In this document: piece after piece, positions 26,509 to 37,500 of the stretch
How the letters are laid out: every line of letters begins with the position of its first letter
Numbering within the stretch: the stretch's first letter is position 1
Origin: Ephydatia muelleri
Lineage: Eukaryota > Porifera > Demospongiae > Spongillida > Spongillidae
Direction: 5' to 3'
DNA: 64,000 bases
Assembly (NCBI GenBank): GCA_013339895.1
Contig: JABACO010000023.1
Coordinates: 5,047,175-5,111,174 of the forward strand
The notes under the pieces: generated by a model
What the model was told of the DNA's origin: nothing
The model's database searches: none
The model's input: the letters and a program-made list of their open reading frames with translations, nothing else
Program-made: the position numbers and the translations under genes

Positions 26509-29298
26509 GGTATTTATGGAGGGAAGAGGATATGGTATGGTTGAGGAATGAGGATGAACAGTAGCTGTGTCCTTGGCCTTGCTGGTGTTGCAAAGCACCA
26601 TTTTTGTACAGTACTTCATGAAGGATGTTGATGAGGCAGGGCTAATGAGTGACTGAGTGATTAGCTACAACTCTAGAGCATGTGGCTGATGTAGTCTGCA
26701 CCCATCTTCCTTGATAGCAGAATGGCCACATCTAATAGTGCCACTCCATATTAGGGCAGCTGGGGTGGGATGACTTTTAGTCATAGTTCCTGTTAAATGT
26801 ACATGTAGCACCTCCATATCATCACCACCATCATCATCACCTGTCCTCCTAAGTAACACCTTATATTTTGCTCATCAAGTACTAGGGCAATGGTAACATG
26901 CCTGATATCATGGCCACACCTCCTCCCATGTCATTCTATCTAGGCCACCATCTTGTGTTTGAGACAGAGCCTGGAGTCAGCCAAGGTGGACTCTGAACTT
27001 CTAACCGCATCAAGAGCCCGTGAAGCTGAACTAACCCAGTCTCTAAAGGTGCTGAGCGAGCAGCTGGGGGAGGCTAGGAAGTACCACACACCGGTGAGGA
27101 GGGAGTGATGGCTCAGGGAGGGGGGAGGGGGCATCTTTACTCAAGTTTAAAATGGTTCTATGCTTGTGTAAAGATTTTTTAATGTTTACGTACAAGTACT
27201 ATGACATCCAGCATATTACAGTGTAGGGATTTGTTCAGTGGCATTATCCAGTCAGGTGGCTGGGTTTTGTCGTGAATGTAAGTAAATGTATCATGCTTAC
27301 ATACATCCGTGTTGAATAAAACATGTTGGTTGTTGTGTTTGTGAACTTTCCTCATTGCATCATTGTAATCCTGTATGACAAGGAGGTGTGGTGCGCACAC
27401 TGTACCTACTGCTAGGCGGACATGGTGCAAGAAAAGAATTGATTATCATAAGAACATTGATGGTAGTCTAGTTTACTGTAAATTGCAAAGTCCCTTTTTT
27501 ATTGTTCATATTAAGAGACGCAATCATTCATTTTTGTGGAAAGAGGCTGGAAGTGTACTATACAGACCACACAAAATGTGCACTATAAAAGATACACAAA
27601 ACATACAATAATAATTTTTGTAATGGGCACCACTTACTTGTAAGAGAAGCTACTTCCGACACCCAAACTAATTTACAACTTGATAGTAAAGATGCATGTA
27701 TATTTCTCAAGCTTCTCTGATTGGCAATAAATGTTTTTTCATTGAAATCCATCCTCTAGACAATTCCTTTTTACAGATGTCATTTCTTGGGTATTAATCA
27801 TTCTAAAATACTATTTTGAATTCCAGATAATGTACATGTACATGTGTAATGTAACAGTAGAACAAAAAATAATCAATCAAGTATTCATGCATGTATTTGC
27901 TTGTGGCTGTGCTTACTACAAGGAGCACAGTACATGCACATGTACATGTGCGTGTATTGTCTTACTACAAGGAGCACAGTACATGTACATGTGCATGTGT
28001 TGTACACGTATGTGTTTTTCTGTGTTATGTTTGTTGTGTAGTCCAGAGTGTATTTTATGGTTGCATGTGTTTGTGCTTGTGTGTGTTCTCGTATGGCCAC
28101 AGTTTGTACACTACTATACACCAGGATATTGCGTGGTCTATTTGATTCCTATCCGGCTGGCGTGTGTGTGTGTGCTGTGTTGTGTTGTGTATGTATTGTG
28201 TGTTTGTGTATGTGGGTATGTGTTGTGTGTGGTATGTATAACCTCCATGTCGTCTGGGTTATGTGTAGTTTGTCTGTATGTGTAGGCAGAGAGCATATGA
28301 TTGGTCTGCTCTTGTATTGCTAGGAGATGCATCATGTGGTGGCCTTGCAGACAAAGATATCAGATCTGGAGTCAAGGTGACAGGCTGTGGTGGACATTGA
28401 GAGGGGCACATTGGGGTAGGGGCATGTGATGCTGGAAGGGTGTTGTGGGATGTAACACAATCACACACACCTGCCAGTTTCAGATCATAATTATACAATT
28501 AACCTTTGTGCTGCTGGTGTCATATTTTCTCACAGTGTACATGTTAGCTACAAAAAGGGGTTTCCGCCATCCTCCAGAACCTGTGTATGGAGTTCTGTCG
28601 TGTTAGGGTTGCTTATATGTGTTGCTTGCAACAGAGGTTGATGACTGTCAGCATTGTAATATGAGAAACTGAATCTGCTATTACATGTACATGTACATTA
28701 GTGTATGAAGGAAGACATTGGTATTCAAATATATTTTAGTCTTTGGCCATTGAATACCCAAATAGCCACTGAAACTATCCAGCATTATTCTTCTGTACAC
28801 CTTCCCTTCCTTTTGAAACTTCAGTGTGTACATGAATGTGTACAAGTGCTGTCTTTTGTGTTTCTTTTTAATAGATTGTCACACTCCGAACGACTGATGA
28901 GTGAACAGCGAAGTGCACTTGAAAGGCAGGCTCATGATAGAATAAGAGAATTAGAGGTGATCCTCCCCTACCTCCACTGTTCTATGAATACACCCTTCAA
29001 GCATGACACAAGTGAAGCAGCATAAATTACCTCATGGTCTACCATTAATGATTAAATGCCTACAATAGGCTTTTCACATCTGCTTTCTCACCACTGACAC
29101 GTCATCTCACACACAGGAAATTAACTCAACTTTGACACCCAAACATTTGTCACCATGACTTAAGTTGATCATGTGATGTTGGTGGACCCTGGGGTTTACT
29201 GTCTTATCACATGGGTGCCACCTTAATTATGTTATGGTTGCCATTTGAAAGATACATGTACTGTAAGAGTAGACGTATGGCAGAGCGATGTGTGATAT

Positions 29299-29332
<34 letters not shown>

Positions 29333-29455
29333 CACACACAGATCAAATGGAAAAGGCAACTTCATTCAAAAGCTGCTGAAATTGATCAGTTTAGAGTGGA
29401 GCTGGACTCGATCCTTAGTGTTCTCCAGGTACTGCAAGACAGTATGTCACTGTGA
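7737..29455 (+). CDS. CEP162: centrosomal protein of 162 kDa (CEP162) homologue, ~24 exons
   Basis: In animals CEP162 is a microtubule-binding coiled-coil protein at distal centriole ends that helps assemble the ciliary transition zone. Exons: 7737–7778, 7844–8030 (3' end uncertain), 8261–8377, 8647–8682, 8976–9043, perhaps 11622–11633, ~13279–14781 (start uncertain), 15263–15526, ~16154–16216, 16419–16907, 17409–17537, 17732–17844, 18125–18275, 18851–19165, 20182–20314, 21126–21247, 21337–21381, 21505–21603, 21950–22057, 23686–23802, 26944–27093, 28324–28376, 28875–28956, 29342–29455. From 13.3 kb on every phase closes; the total is about 1,500 residues, near the vertebrate length (about 1,400). 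Diagnostic peptides: N-terminal EEFEKFLQE|SLTNS; GYQK|ENERLYEEL; RIKELEDIIQKKFPNSLSAL; EARKYHTP|EMHHVVALQ; C-terminal WKRQLHSKAAEIDQFRVELD followed by SILSVLQ. The 7737 start codon opens the conserved N-terminus. The stop at 29453 assumes exon 24 reads through a weak donor at 29429. The N-terminal half is Ser-rich and repetitive; the C-terminal half is coiled coil. Confidence 0.9.
8788..8960. repeat. long polypyrimidine (CCTCT)n tract in a CEP162 intron
   Basis: About 170 nt of almost pure C/T on the plus strand, built from CCCTCTCCTCT-type units, shortly before the acceptor of the 8976 exon. Mirror-symmetric purine·pyrimidine DNA of this kind can form triplex (H-DNA). Here it doubles as an extreme polypyrimidine tract. 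Confidence 0.85.
9215..11570. mobile_element. ~2.3 kb foldback element with near-kilobase inverted arms
   Basis: The sequence from about 9280 to 10575 is the imperfect reverse complement of about 10705–11560. Examples are CATGGTTGCCAATTTGG (9313) against CCAAATTGGCAACCATG (about 11503), and the block at 10225–10480 against 10750–11030. The termini resemble each other: CAGTGGAGT at left, reverse complement of CAGTTGGAGT at right. The spacer, roughly 10576–10705, holds a smaller palindrome (GTAGTTCTTCATTCCT and its complement). Each arm carries a copy of one short open frame, best preserved on the plus strand at 10749–10973 (GGYVVVPYDGYGWLGC…VDSSDIVSPV). That frame resembles small C-terminal modules of some DNA transposons, but I cannot name a superfamily. 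It sits in a CEP162 intron. Confidence 0.8.
9672..10066. repeat. ~390 bp insertion in the left foldback arm, flanked by direct repeats
   Basis: The right arm lacks this segment. The arm sequence jumps from ACAGTAG to GGCAACT, whereas the left arm has about 390 extra bases between them. The insert begins and ends with similar 28–30 nt blocks (CCTAGAAAC … CAAATAGAATAAAAAA at 9674 and 10034), so it could be a tiny LTR-like or tandem-repeat unit that arrived after the inverted duplication. Confidence 0.55.
13427..13860 (+). repeat. coding 24-nt minisatellite: eight-residue Ser-rich repeat in CEP162
   Basis: Inside the large CEP162 exon the protein is a run of octapeptides of the form K-(T/A)-(S/L)-S-H-(E/K)-(S/D)-(L/S), for example KASSHEDL, KTLSQEIL, KASSHKSS, KTLSHESL. 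About 17 units keep an eight-residue period with few indels. It looks unstructured and rich in possible phosphorylation sites (inference). Confidence 0.85.
14287..14421 (+). repeat. coding 45-nt repeat (three copies) in CEP162
   Basis: Three successive 15-residue units of the form D-(P/R)-H-x-K-x-K-L-E-T (DPHDKYKLET, DRHSKSKLET, DPHSKSKLET), each followed by about five variable residues. The DNA units are similar enough to be a recent tandem expansion. Confidence 0.8.
14873..15030. mobile_element. diverged copy of the GGGATCGTTTCC MITE family in a CEP162 intron
   Basis: The left end AGATCGTTGCCGCGAAAAGG and right end CCTTTTCTCCGCAACAATCT are inverted repeats related to the termini of the 3094–3320 element. 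The interior shares CCATGACAGAT and GGACATTTCAGACTTC with it. Confidence 0.7.
16570..16800 (+). repeat. coding 21-nt repeat: perfect heptads (EEALKAK) in CEP162
   Basis: The exon at 16419–16907 encodes about ten successive seven-residue units such as EEALKAR, EEALKAK, EEALTAR, EEAVEAK. One 21-nt DNA unit equals one coiled-coil heptad, so expansion or contraction keeps both frame and register. A long rigid, highly charged helix is predicted. Confidence 0.9.
18420..18512. repeat. (TG)n microsatellite
   Basis: Nearly uninterrupted TG dinucleotides, with a few TT breaks, in the intron before the 18851 exon. A looser CA-rich tract with embedded ACATGTACATGT palindromes lies at 17164–17390. Confidence 0.9.
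22984..23470. repeat. 21–22 nt minisatellite in a CEP162 intron
   Basis: More than 20 tandem copies of a unit like CTGGTACTGGTCTGTGTTCC. Two variants alternate: one with TTCCC and one with TAGCC before the shared CTGGTACTGG core. It lies between the exons ending at 22057 and starting at 23686. Open frames across it are only consequences of the period. Confidence 0.95.
24105..24915. repeat. ~22 nt minisatellite carrying a splice-acceptor-like CTTGCAG in each unit
   Basis: Roughly three dozen copies of GCCTCACTTGCAGGCTAGAG plus CT/TT, interspersed with a shorter 18 nt form starting TTCACTTGCAGG. It lies in the 3.1 kb intron between the exons at 23686 and 26944. Every unit contains CTTGCAG|G, so the array offers dozens of decoy 3' splice sites. 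Confidence 0.95.
26388..26507. repeat. (TG)n microsatellite
   Basis: Dinucleotide tract in the same CEP162 intron, with a block of more than 70 uninterrupted nucleotides. Confidence 0.9.
29300..29341. repeat. (CA)n tract forming the acceptor of the last CEP162 exon
   Basis: The CA repeat runs straight into CACAG|ATC. The final CEP162 exon is therefore spliced from a microsatellite acceptor with almost no pyrimidine run. Confidence 0.75.
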
Positions 29456-29628
29456 CTGTATCAAAGGATGTTGCAACATAACTTCTTAATCTAGGGGTCT
29501 GGGGGAAGCGAAGCATGGTCTCCACCATTGACTAGATTAGAATTGATCAATGCAATGTGCATCACATGCATGTTTGATGTGCATTCAATCTCAACAATAC
29601 ATTTAATTAAAATGATGCGAACGTTCAT

Positions 29629-29634
29629 AATAAA
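29629..29634 (+). terminator. polyadenylation signal AATAAA for CEP162
   Basis: AATAAA lies about 175 nt after the proposed CEP162 stop and before the end of the convergent CYB5R4 gene. It is the first canonical hexamer downstream of that stop on this strand. Confidence 0.55.
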
Positions 29635-29874
29635 TACATGTTTTGAGTGAAGAACATATATAATATTTCAGATGCAGGTGTTGCAGGGGTGATGGGTAAT
29701 CAAGACCTAATTGACCACAATCAGATGAGAAAGTGATGGTACTGATGTGATATAGATATACATGTAACTGGAGGACAGAGTGACACACAAACAGCTGCCT
29801 GGTGCATATCTGATGGTTAAGAAGTGTGTGTAACACTAGGCCGTTTGATAGAAGGCAGTTCAATGTTGCAGAGT

Positions 29875-32800
29875 TCATGAGAATACATGGATGCACTCGA
29901 CTGGGTATTGCATTTCCAGAAGAATGCTGAGATGGGGAGGAGGGGGGTGGGAATACCAAGGTGAAGTATCTTCAAAACTTCTATGTGCAACAGCTGTTGC
30001 CCTCCGTGTGCAAAAGTATATGAATGCACGCTATTAATAGCACGCACACAAGCACTAGTATAAACGGACACATTTATTTGTATTGCGGTATTGTAAGAAT
30101 TCCAGGGAAAGCTGTATTATGTTTCCTCACATCTGTACGCTGTACTAAGGAAAGCTAACATAAACTAGGAGCTCACTTACTTGCTCATGGATTCCAAAAA
30201 AGGAGTGGGTCCGCACACACAAATACATATCTTGCTCTTCTGTGAAGCAAGAGGGATGAGTGGCAAGTGCTCCCTCAGGAGACCATGGGTGACCCTGCCA
30301 TGGATGCCATCCCAAGCTACCCCTGCTGATGAGAGCACATGGATCACCTCAAACCTGTGAAGAGGGGGGAGTGGTAGAGATTTGAAACAACACGCGCCCC
30401 CTCTTTCTTACCCCAGTCCTTGTCTGGTCAGGCTGTCTAGCTCTTCCCTCCACACTATGTCTCCCTCAGTCTTGTTGGCAAAGAGCAGCTTTGCTGATCT
30501 ACATGTAGATAAGAAAGTCACACATACACGTACAGTACACATATTACAGAATGCATGATGCATACATACACATTATTTGAGCAGGGAATAATCACCTTGT
30601 TGTTTGGAGTGCATTTTGAATTATCCTCACCATAGGAGTAAATCCTGTGAAGCAATGACATGATTTAATATGACCATACACTAGTTGTGCTAGACTCTAT
30701 GAATATGAGTAAAATTTCAGTACTCTAGTAGTAATCTGCGAATTTACTGAAAAATGTATCCTATTCATTGAAACACGTTGCCTAGTGTATTCAGTTGCAC
30801 ACAACATGTTGCCTAGTGTATGGTCTCTTTAGTAAGCAACAATGTCTAACCACAAAAGATAAACAGTTATAGCCACACTACACCACACCAGGTGGCACAG
30901 AAACCCTACTGATGCTATCCCAGCTGAAGGCCTTGCTCCCAAGTAACCCCATCCTTCATGCAGGGTCATTTACCTGATCCAGCAGCAATCATTACAATCT
31001 TTTCTGCCAGGTGGAGTCGCGATTCATCGAATGTTCCTTGAGGGTCACTGATCCACAACTTTTCCCCTAACAAGGAAGCTTGTTGAGACCATGGCACTAC
31101 ATCCACAACACCATGCGTCACAACACATACCTATGGCACCACCACTCTACTGCACCACCTCACCCTGCCCCCTTCCAAGGCATGCCCATGCACATGAGCT
31201 GTACCAGTAATCATGCAAAAAGTAATGCAAAATTCTTGGAATGGATGTTGACTGTGTTGATGGCGCCGTCAACATCTGGTTTTCTATCATTCTTCAGTGC
31301 CAATGCTATGTAGGGCCACACATTGTTCCACCACATAGCTGCGCAAATGCACTTCAGGTTGCCCACCTACCAGTTTTGAGTTGAGACAGTAACTTGGACA
31401 TCTTTCCATCTTTGTACAGCTTGATCATGAGGTGAACACAATCAACCTGTTGCTTGCAGCACAGGTGTGTTACAGGAGTGACGGGTGTGTAGTCACGACT
31501 GATGACCTCATCTAGGGAGGGACAACATCAAGGTGAAGCAGGACACCACAAAACTACCAACGCCTCCATCCCATTGACCAACACTAACCATCCAATTTGG
31601 CTCTCAAGGAGATGTGATGCCCAACAGGCACCTTAAAGTAGGAACCACTCGGAAGCTGCAGTCTGAAGAGCTTTGTGTCGTGAGTCACATCTCTTATCTC
31701 CTCCACAGTACAAAGACGTTGCCTTGGCTCTGTGTGAGCAGTGTGTGTGGTGGTATGTGTGGTGGTGTGTGTGTGAGCAGTGTGTGTGGTGGTGTGTGTG
31801 TGAGCAGTGTGTGTTATGTAAAGTCTCATGAGGGTATGCATATATGGAATGGTAAATGCATGCACGGGGGAGGGGCCCCACAAAAGGCTCAACATATCAT
31901 ACTGTGGCACTATAAATACCTCATAGAGTATCTACTAACGGGTCAGGGCAGCTAATAATCATTCCAATAGCCGATGCAAGGAGTGACAAATGCAATTATT
32001 CTTGTGGGACACATCAAAAATCCAAGGGGTAATACCTAATGTGGGTTAGAGCGCAGGTGGGATTTTTAATCGATCCTAACTGACCTCGCTTCACTCTGGT
32101 GGTCAGGGTTCCATGCCCCGGCAGGTAGCTACCCAACACCTCCCAGTGCATCGCTGTGCTCTTCTCTAATTGTATCTGAATGTTGTCCGTATTGAAGGTA
32201 ACTACACAATACAAGGACCGCAACATTACACCAATCCTCGCAACAGATCGTATCACCATCACCAACTAACTACATACCTTGCGAACTGGCGACATCTTGA
32301 TTTAGAGCTGGGAAAGAGCCAAGGTGAAGCCAGGTCATTTGCCACATCGCAATTACATTAGAGCACTTCAAAGTACTCATGCATGTTGACCCTGGTTGTC
32401 AGCTACATGTACCTGTATGTGTCTTGCAACCATGGCTACCCATTACCCTGAGTATCTGTGGTCTTGCAACCATGGCTACCCATTAACCTGAGTATCTGTG
32501 GTCTTACCACTGCCAACAGCACATTATCACGTACCAAGGTTCAGGTCATAGACCCAGTCATTGATGAATAATGCAGCCTCAAATGTTTTCTGATCTATAT
32601 CCATGATTAGGTCTGTACTCTTCAGGTTTAGGTTCTGCAAAGCAAGATGGACCACACAGCAACCATAATGCGAATGAATAAACAACAAATGAACCTCTCT
32701 CTGTCTAACATTCCATCGACCCGCATTTTATCAACCCTCCCACACTACTCCACCCTCCCATTCCCCTCCCACCTCCTCTGTGCCACTCACCTTGCACTGA

Positions 32801-33262
32801 GGGTGGATGGTAATGATGACAGCTTCCTGGGTCTGATGCCACTCCATCCTGCCACATAGAACAAAGGAAACATGTCAATGCAACAGTTGCCACGGGAAGA
32901 GGAGAGGAGGCTATACAGCTTCCCGCAGGTAGTCTGGCATCACACCACCTCATCATTATGTGGCCACTGCTGCCAGCAACGTACTTTGGGCTTGGCTTGT
33001 TGTTATCAGAGTTTCTGCGCACACGGACTGTTGGAAGGTTCAGTGCGACAGGCTCCACGCTACCACCCTCACCCGAGGACAGAGTGGTGGTGTGCAGAGG
33101 TGGCCTGGTGGGACTGACTGGAGAGACCTGCTTAGTACCTGCAGGTTCTGAGAAAACAAAGTGCAAGGTTAAAATGTGTTCACGCAAAGCATCATGCATT
33201 CATACATACATATACACGCACACATATAAACACACACATACACACACACATACACACACAAT

Positions 33263-33302
<40 letters not shown>

Positions 33303-34232
33303 ACCATCGCCAGGTTGGGCATCTTCATCCACATGAATGGCTGTGCCTATTCTTGCCTGGGACGTTGCTTCATTTCCTGTGAAAGCAGAAAGTGCAATGG
33401 CTTTACTCTGGGAGGGTTACAGCCTACTCACCGTTATGGTGGACTGCGAGTGTTGAAGGTGTTATGTCAGTGCGGCTACCTGCTGATTGGAGGAATGAAC
33501 TGCAGTTGCAAGACCAGGCGATGCGTACAGACGAGTGCGCACTTACACTTCACCTTCGCAGCAGATGTGCGCGGTGCAAGCGTACCGACTTTACACTTGG
33601 CCAGCATCGACTCCACTTTCACCCAGCTATGAACCTACACAGTTCACGCAAGGTTGACTCCATATAGCTGCGATAGATTTTTTATCACTTACTTCATCGA
33701 AGAGTAGCGTACAATCTTTACCGGCGCCTTCCATCAGCTCTTCTTTACCGCCTGGATGAAACTTCATGTAGAACGTGATGTTATACACCACACCTACATG
33801 TAACGAGATCGCCCAAGATTGAACCTGACCATTCGACCATTTCCCCCCCCCCCTCCTCCCCCTCCCCCCCCCCCAAAAAAAAACAAAAAAAACAAAACAA
33901 AACAACAAACGAACAAGACGTTTACCCCTGATAGCCGTCCATGCGTCGTCCATTGTGCAATGCTTTGCAAGTTCTTCTTCCGTGACACATAGCGAAGCGC
34001 CATTGACGCCTGTCAGGTCCTTCCCGCTCTTTCCAAGGCGCACCCAGTCCAAGAGCCCGCAACCGGGACCGAGGTTTTTACGACTTTTCTTCTCTATAGG
34101 CTTCTTGGTGGTAGGGCTAGGAGGGACAGCCCGTGTTACGGTGAGAAGTTTGTTGGAAGGATTACCGCCTCTTCTCGTCGACAACGGACTACAGGGTGGG
34201 GTGCTGACAGAAGCTAGAGAATGCATCGCCAT
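29875..34232 (-). CDS. CYB5R4: cytochrome b5 reductase 4 (Ncb5or) homologue, complete, 16 exons, 577 residues
   Basis: A soluble flavohaemoprotein: cytochrome b5, a CS (p23-like) domain and an NAD(P)H–FAD reductase in one chain; animal homologues are linked to ER stress and lipid metabolism. Exons (descending): 34232–33926, 33793–33693, 33634–33586, 33376–33305, 33147–32985, 32848–32791, 32634–32535, 32307–32278, 32201–32085, 31729–31589, 31511–31371, 31066–30974, 30644–30596, 30498–30412, 30354–30181, 29926–29875. All borders are GT–AG and all phases close. GLLDWVRLGKSGKDLTG precedes the b5 core. Haem ligands: His115 (FHPGG) and His138 (VHSWV). CS domain, about 231–300, begins MEWHQTQEAVIITI. 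FAD motif RDYTP at 385–389, NAD motif AAGSGFTP near 455–462, CVCGPTPF near 548, C-terminus IHVFS. Human CYB5R4 is 521 residues; the excess lies in the N-terminus and b5–CS linker. The stop is 420 bp from that of CEP162, tail to tail. Confidence 0.95.
33238..33303. repeat. (CA)n microsatellite in a CYB5R4 intron
   Basis: ACACAC tract with a few TA breaks, between CYB5R4 exons 4 and 5. It abuts the exon 4 donor. Confidence 0.9.
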
Positions 34233-34259
34233 GGTTGTTGGCCTCTTGGTATAGGCTTA

Positions 34260-35520
34260 GCTAATTCCTGTACAATCGGTCACTCATTTTATATATTTCG
34301 ATACGTACCACCCAGTATGACGTGTTGCAGGGCTTTGCGCGCGGCGCCGAAGCAAACAAATTAATGCAACAATTCCTTTTCTGCCGCAAAAATTTACACT
34401 ACGTATCCCATCACTATTATTTCGCCAAATCTGGTGCTATTTTTCATGTACTCTAGTAAATATAATATACAACATGACTTCATGTAAATAACACATGAAG
34501 TTTATAGTTAATTGCACTCAAGATGCATTAAGAGCTAGTTAACTATTACACTTTCCTGTGGGTGGTATCGCCGAACGATAGCTTATATTTATCCTCAATA
34601 TACCGCTGCACCCAAATAAAATTATGGCTGGTCTAGGTTTGCAGCTCATATTCTATTTGCCACTTACAAGGTTGGGCTGAATCCTTTAGTTACAAAACAA
34701 TACTCTTGCATCTTTGCTGTCATATTAATCCCTTCAAAAGATGCACATGATCTGTATTTATTTACATCATGTGTTTAAACCCTTTTGTGACAACAATGAA
34801 CTATGCATTTTGTGACTATGCCCATGATCACATCACTTCTTTCTGTCCATAGTGTCCATTGATCTCTAAATTATGCAACACTCTCCACATCTCCCTTTCT
34901 TTATATTCAAGGCATAAAATCATTAAAATGGCTGATAATGAATGATGGACAATAAACATAATTGTCTGTTGAGATCATTGTTTGCATGACATCCTGATCA
35001 GGACTGAATAATGCAGATGATGAGGCTGATAATGCACATAGAACTTTTGCTGTGGGCAACAAATAAACCAATGAACTGTTACGACCTCTAGTTGCACATT
35101 TGTGGTCAATTATTTGCAGTTGATTTGATGCTTATGTAAAAGAAGGTGTGTGCAATTAGTGTATTACCTCAGCTATTGAAGACTTAGGGTTGGCTCTCCT
35201 TGCAATTATTGCTTGGCACACAGTGGTAAGCTGTGACAACACGTAGCTATCAATTAATATGCAACATACACTGTATGCATTATTAGACAACTGCATAGCT
35301 ACTTCATAAATCGATTAGTGTAAGCAATGATTAAAAAAAAGTTTTGTATACCGGCTGACCCAATGGTAACCACCAGCACTTATCATAGCAACATCAGTGC
35401 CCAGATATACTCCTTTGACAACCACACCAAATGTCCCAGCACCTAATTTCTCTAGTGATTTCTAACTGGTTTCATGCATCAATTTATCTAGCCATAAATA
35501 GGTTCAGCTTTATGAAACTA
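34260..35520. other. non-coding stretch upstream of CYB5R4
   Basis: Contains the presumed CYB5R4 promoter; a short GC-rich patch (TTTGCGCGCGGCGCCGAAGC) lies at about 34333–34353. The rest is AT-rich with no exon I can support. Confidence 0.4.
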
Positions 35521-35527
35521 CAATATT

Positions 35528-35640
35528 AGGGATTGTTTCGGCAAAAAGGTAACACACACATTATAAAATTTTCAGTACCTTGCATTGAAATGTATGGCTA
35601 ATAAAAAAATCAGAGCCATGACAGATACTCTGATTCTCAG
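35528..35640. mobile_element. truncated third copy of the GGGATCGTTTCC MITE family
   Basis: Starts GGGATTGTTTCGGCAAAAAG and follows the 3094–3320 element through ACATTATAAAATTTTC, GAAATGTATGGCTAAT and CCATGACAGATAC. It then diverges; the right terminal repeat is missing. Confidence 0.6.
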
Positions 35641-35882
35641 TGCAGTTATGTTCCACTACTATCGGAAGTATTTTTGTTCCAACGTCCCGTCATCCTGTTA
35701 ACGTTCCTTCGGAAGGACGGTCCGGTTGTCTTGCTGTGTAATGTAATGAATTCCCTTTTCCTTGTACCATCAGCGTTATTTATTTTCATTGTTCAAAGTA
35801 CCACCATCCGGTTGTCTTGTGTAACATGTTTCCTTACACGTATTTTCTCATGGTTTTATATTTACTTGCATTGGATTGGGAC

Positions 35883-36035
35883 AGAGGAGGCCTTTGATGT
35901 GACCGTAACATCCCCTTTGTCTGTCTCCATTCTCCCTGAGGCAAGCTTGTCAGTGGGGGCAGCAGCACTTGAGGCAGAGGTGCGAAAGCACAGAGCCAAT
36001 GACCCCAAGTGCTCTGAGCTGGAATGGGTTTGTAT
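35883..36035 (+). mobile_element. retroelement fragment, endonuclease-like domain
   Basis: About 50 codons of the block conserved in the copies below: FDVTVTSPLSVSILPEAS, GAAALEAEVRKH, then NDPKCSELEWVC. It is the only copy of this block on the plus strand. An A-rich run and a (TTA)n tract (36136–36165) follow. Confidence 0.75.
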
Positions 36036-36627
36036 TGGGTGTATGTTTATAAAAAATAAAATAAAAATAAATAATCCTGTACGTGCATCTATTCCCATTC
36101 CTGTATTTACTTGTATTGAGGAAGTATTTTAATCTTGTATTATTATTATTATTATTATTATTATTGTTTATTTTTATTTTATCGATTAATTATGTTATAG
36201 CATGGAATTTCAAATTTTACATACACCGAACAGCACACCAACAAAATCAAAGTCTCAGCAGCAACCACCCCACACCCACACACCTCAACCCCCCTGAAAC
36301 CATAGATACTTTCTATGACGAAATATTGATCTCTGTTTCGTAAACCAAGCGGAAAAAGAACCCTTTATTTCACAACGACACACTGTATGAAATAACATTC
36401 ATGATGTCGGAAAATCGCGCGCACGGATACGAGTGCAGAGTTTTAGACGGTCATATGACATTGTGACTGCCGAAGCCTTGCACGGGAGAGCAAGGCTCTA
36501 GCGTTGGCTCTCACGAGCGAAAGGCTTATTATTATTATTAAATTTCAATTGTCAAGTATACATGACATACGAACCAAATACGAGTAATAAATGTGTTAAT
36601 TATAAAGTTACAATTAGTTAAATAAAT

Positions 36628-37500
36628 TCAGCCTGATTGTGGTAGTCTGGAGAGGATGGCTCTGGACACTGACCTCACCAAGATGATGTTCAGACGTCCA
36701 TAAATGTCGGCAACCACTGCAGCTCTGGGCTGGGAGAGGCTAATTGACAGGTGTGATGCCAACCTAGACAAAACACTCTGAGCCTCTCTACCCCAATGAC
36801 CAAATGTTTCAACAGCCATGGGGATACATGTCCAGCCCAGTTCCATGCACTTGGTGCTGTTAGCATTAAGCTTTCTTAGCTCAGCACCATTAGCTGCAGC
36901 TCCAGAGTGATGACTAGCTTCAGGCAGGATGGCAGGGCAAAGTGGTGAAGCCACGGTGATATCCAAAGCTGCATGTTTGCCTCTATCCCACCCAGCAATC
37001 AATACATTAGCTGGACGAGTATGGTCATGACCTCCACCCCCTTTCTCTACTGCGATACTGAGATGGGCAGTGCGGCACGAACTAGCTATGGCTTCACGCA
37101 GGAGGTTGTGTCGCCCCACACTACATCTCCTCCATGTCGGCAAGTGACACAATGATGACCCAAAGGGTCCAGACCAACACCTGGGCAGTAAGGGCACATT
37201 GCAGTCCCCGATGTGTCCAATCCCAGCCACCACCGGAGCCACCTGGTACTCATTGGGTTCCAAGTGTAAACCAAGTTGAATAGAAGGAACCACTGTTAGC
37301 CAGGCAGCAGCATGGGAGGCTGATTCAGATAAGAGGCGAGCCTTGTTGGCAGGAGAAGCATTTTCGTGGAAGAGATTCATGTCAATTTTGGAGGACAGAG
37401 CCTTTTGTGTTGGTGGAGAAGCTAGTACTGATTCAACAGTGAGTGCATCTGGTGGAGAGACTTTGGCATTGTACAATGTGACTGCCTGCTAAAGACAAGT
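36628..37500 (-). mobile_element. truncated non-LTR-type retroelement copy B (C-terminal half)
   Basis: Encodes in order the linker after the reverse transcriptase, a zinc-binding CPYCPGVGLDPLGHH(x3)C motif followed by RHGGDVV, RHN(x)LR, TRPANVLIAGWDRGKHA, ALDITVASPL, an LGWTCIPMAVETFGHWG block, and the YGRLNIILVRSVSRAIL C-terminus. Two compensating frameshifts break the zinc-motif region between about 37090 and 37270. The RHN…R…D(I/V)TV pattern suggests a PD-(D/E)XK, restriction-like endonuclease (inference). Downstream on the minus strand an (AAT)n tail sits near 36530–36540. Confidence 0.8.

Noticed and set aside
26283-26619. Cys/Val-rich and His/Thr-rich frames
   Set aside because: Translations of a TG/CA microsatellite.
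32958-33632. 224-codon plus-strand frame opposite CYB5R4
   Set aside because: Antisense shadow of CYB5R4 exons 3–5 and an intronic CA repeat.
33841-33900. C-rich/A-rich stretch as a regulatory G-quadruplex
   Set aside because: It is a homopolymer-rich intronic run next to the CYB5R4 exon 1 donor; nothing else supports regulation.
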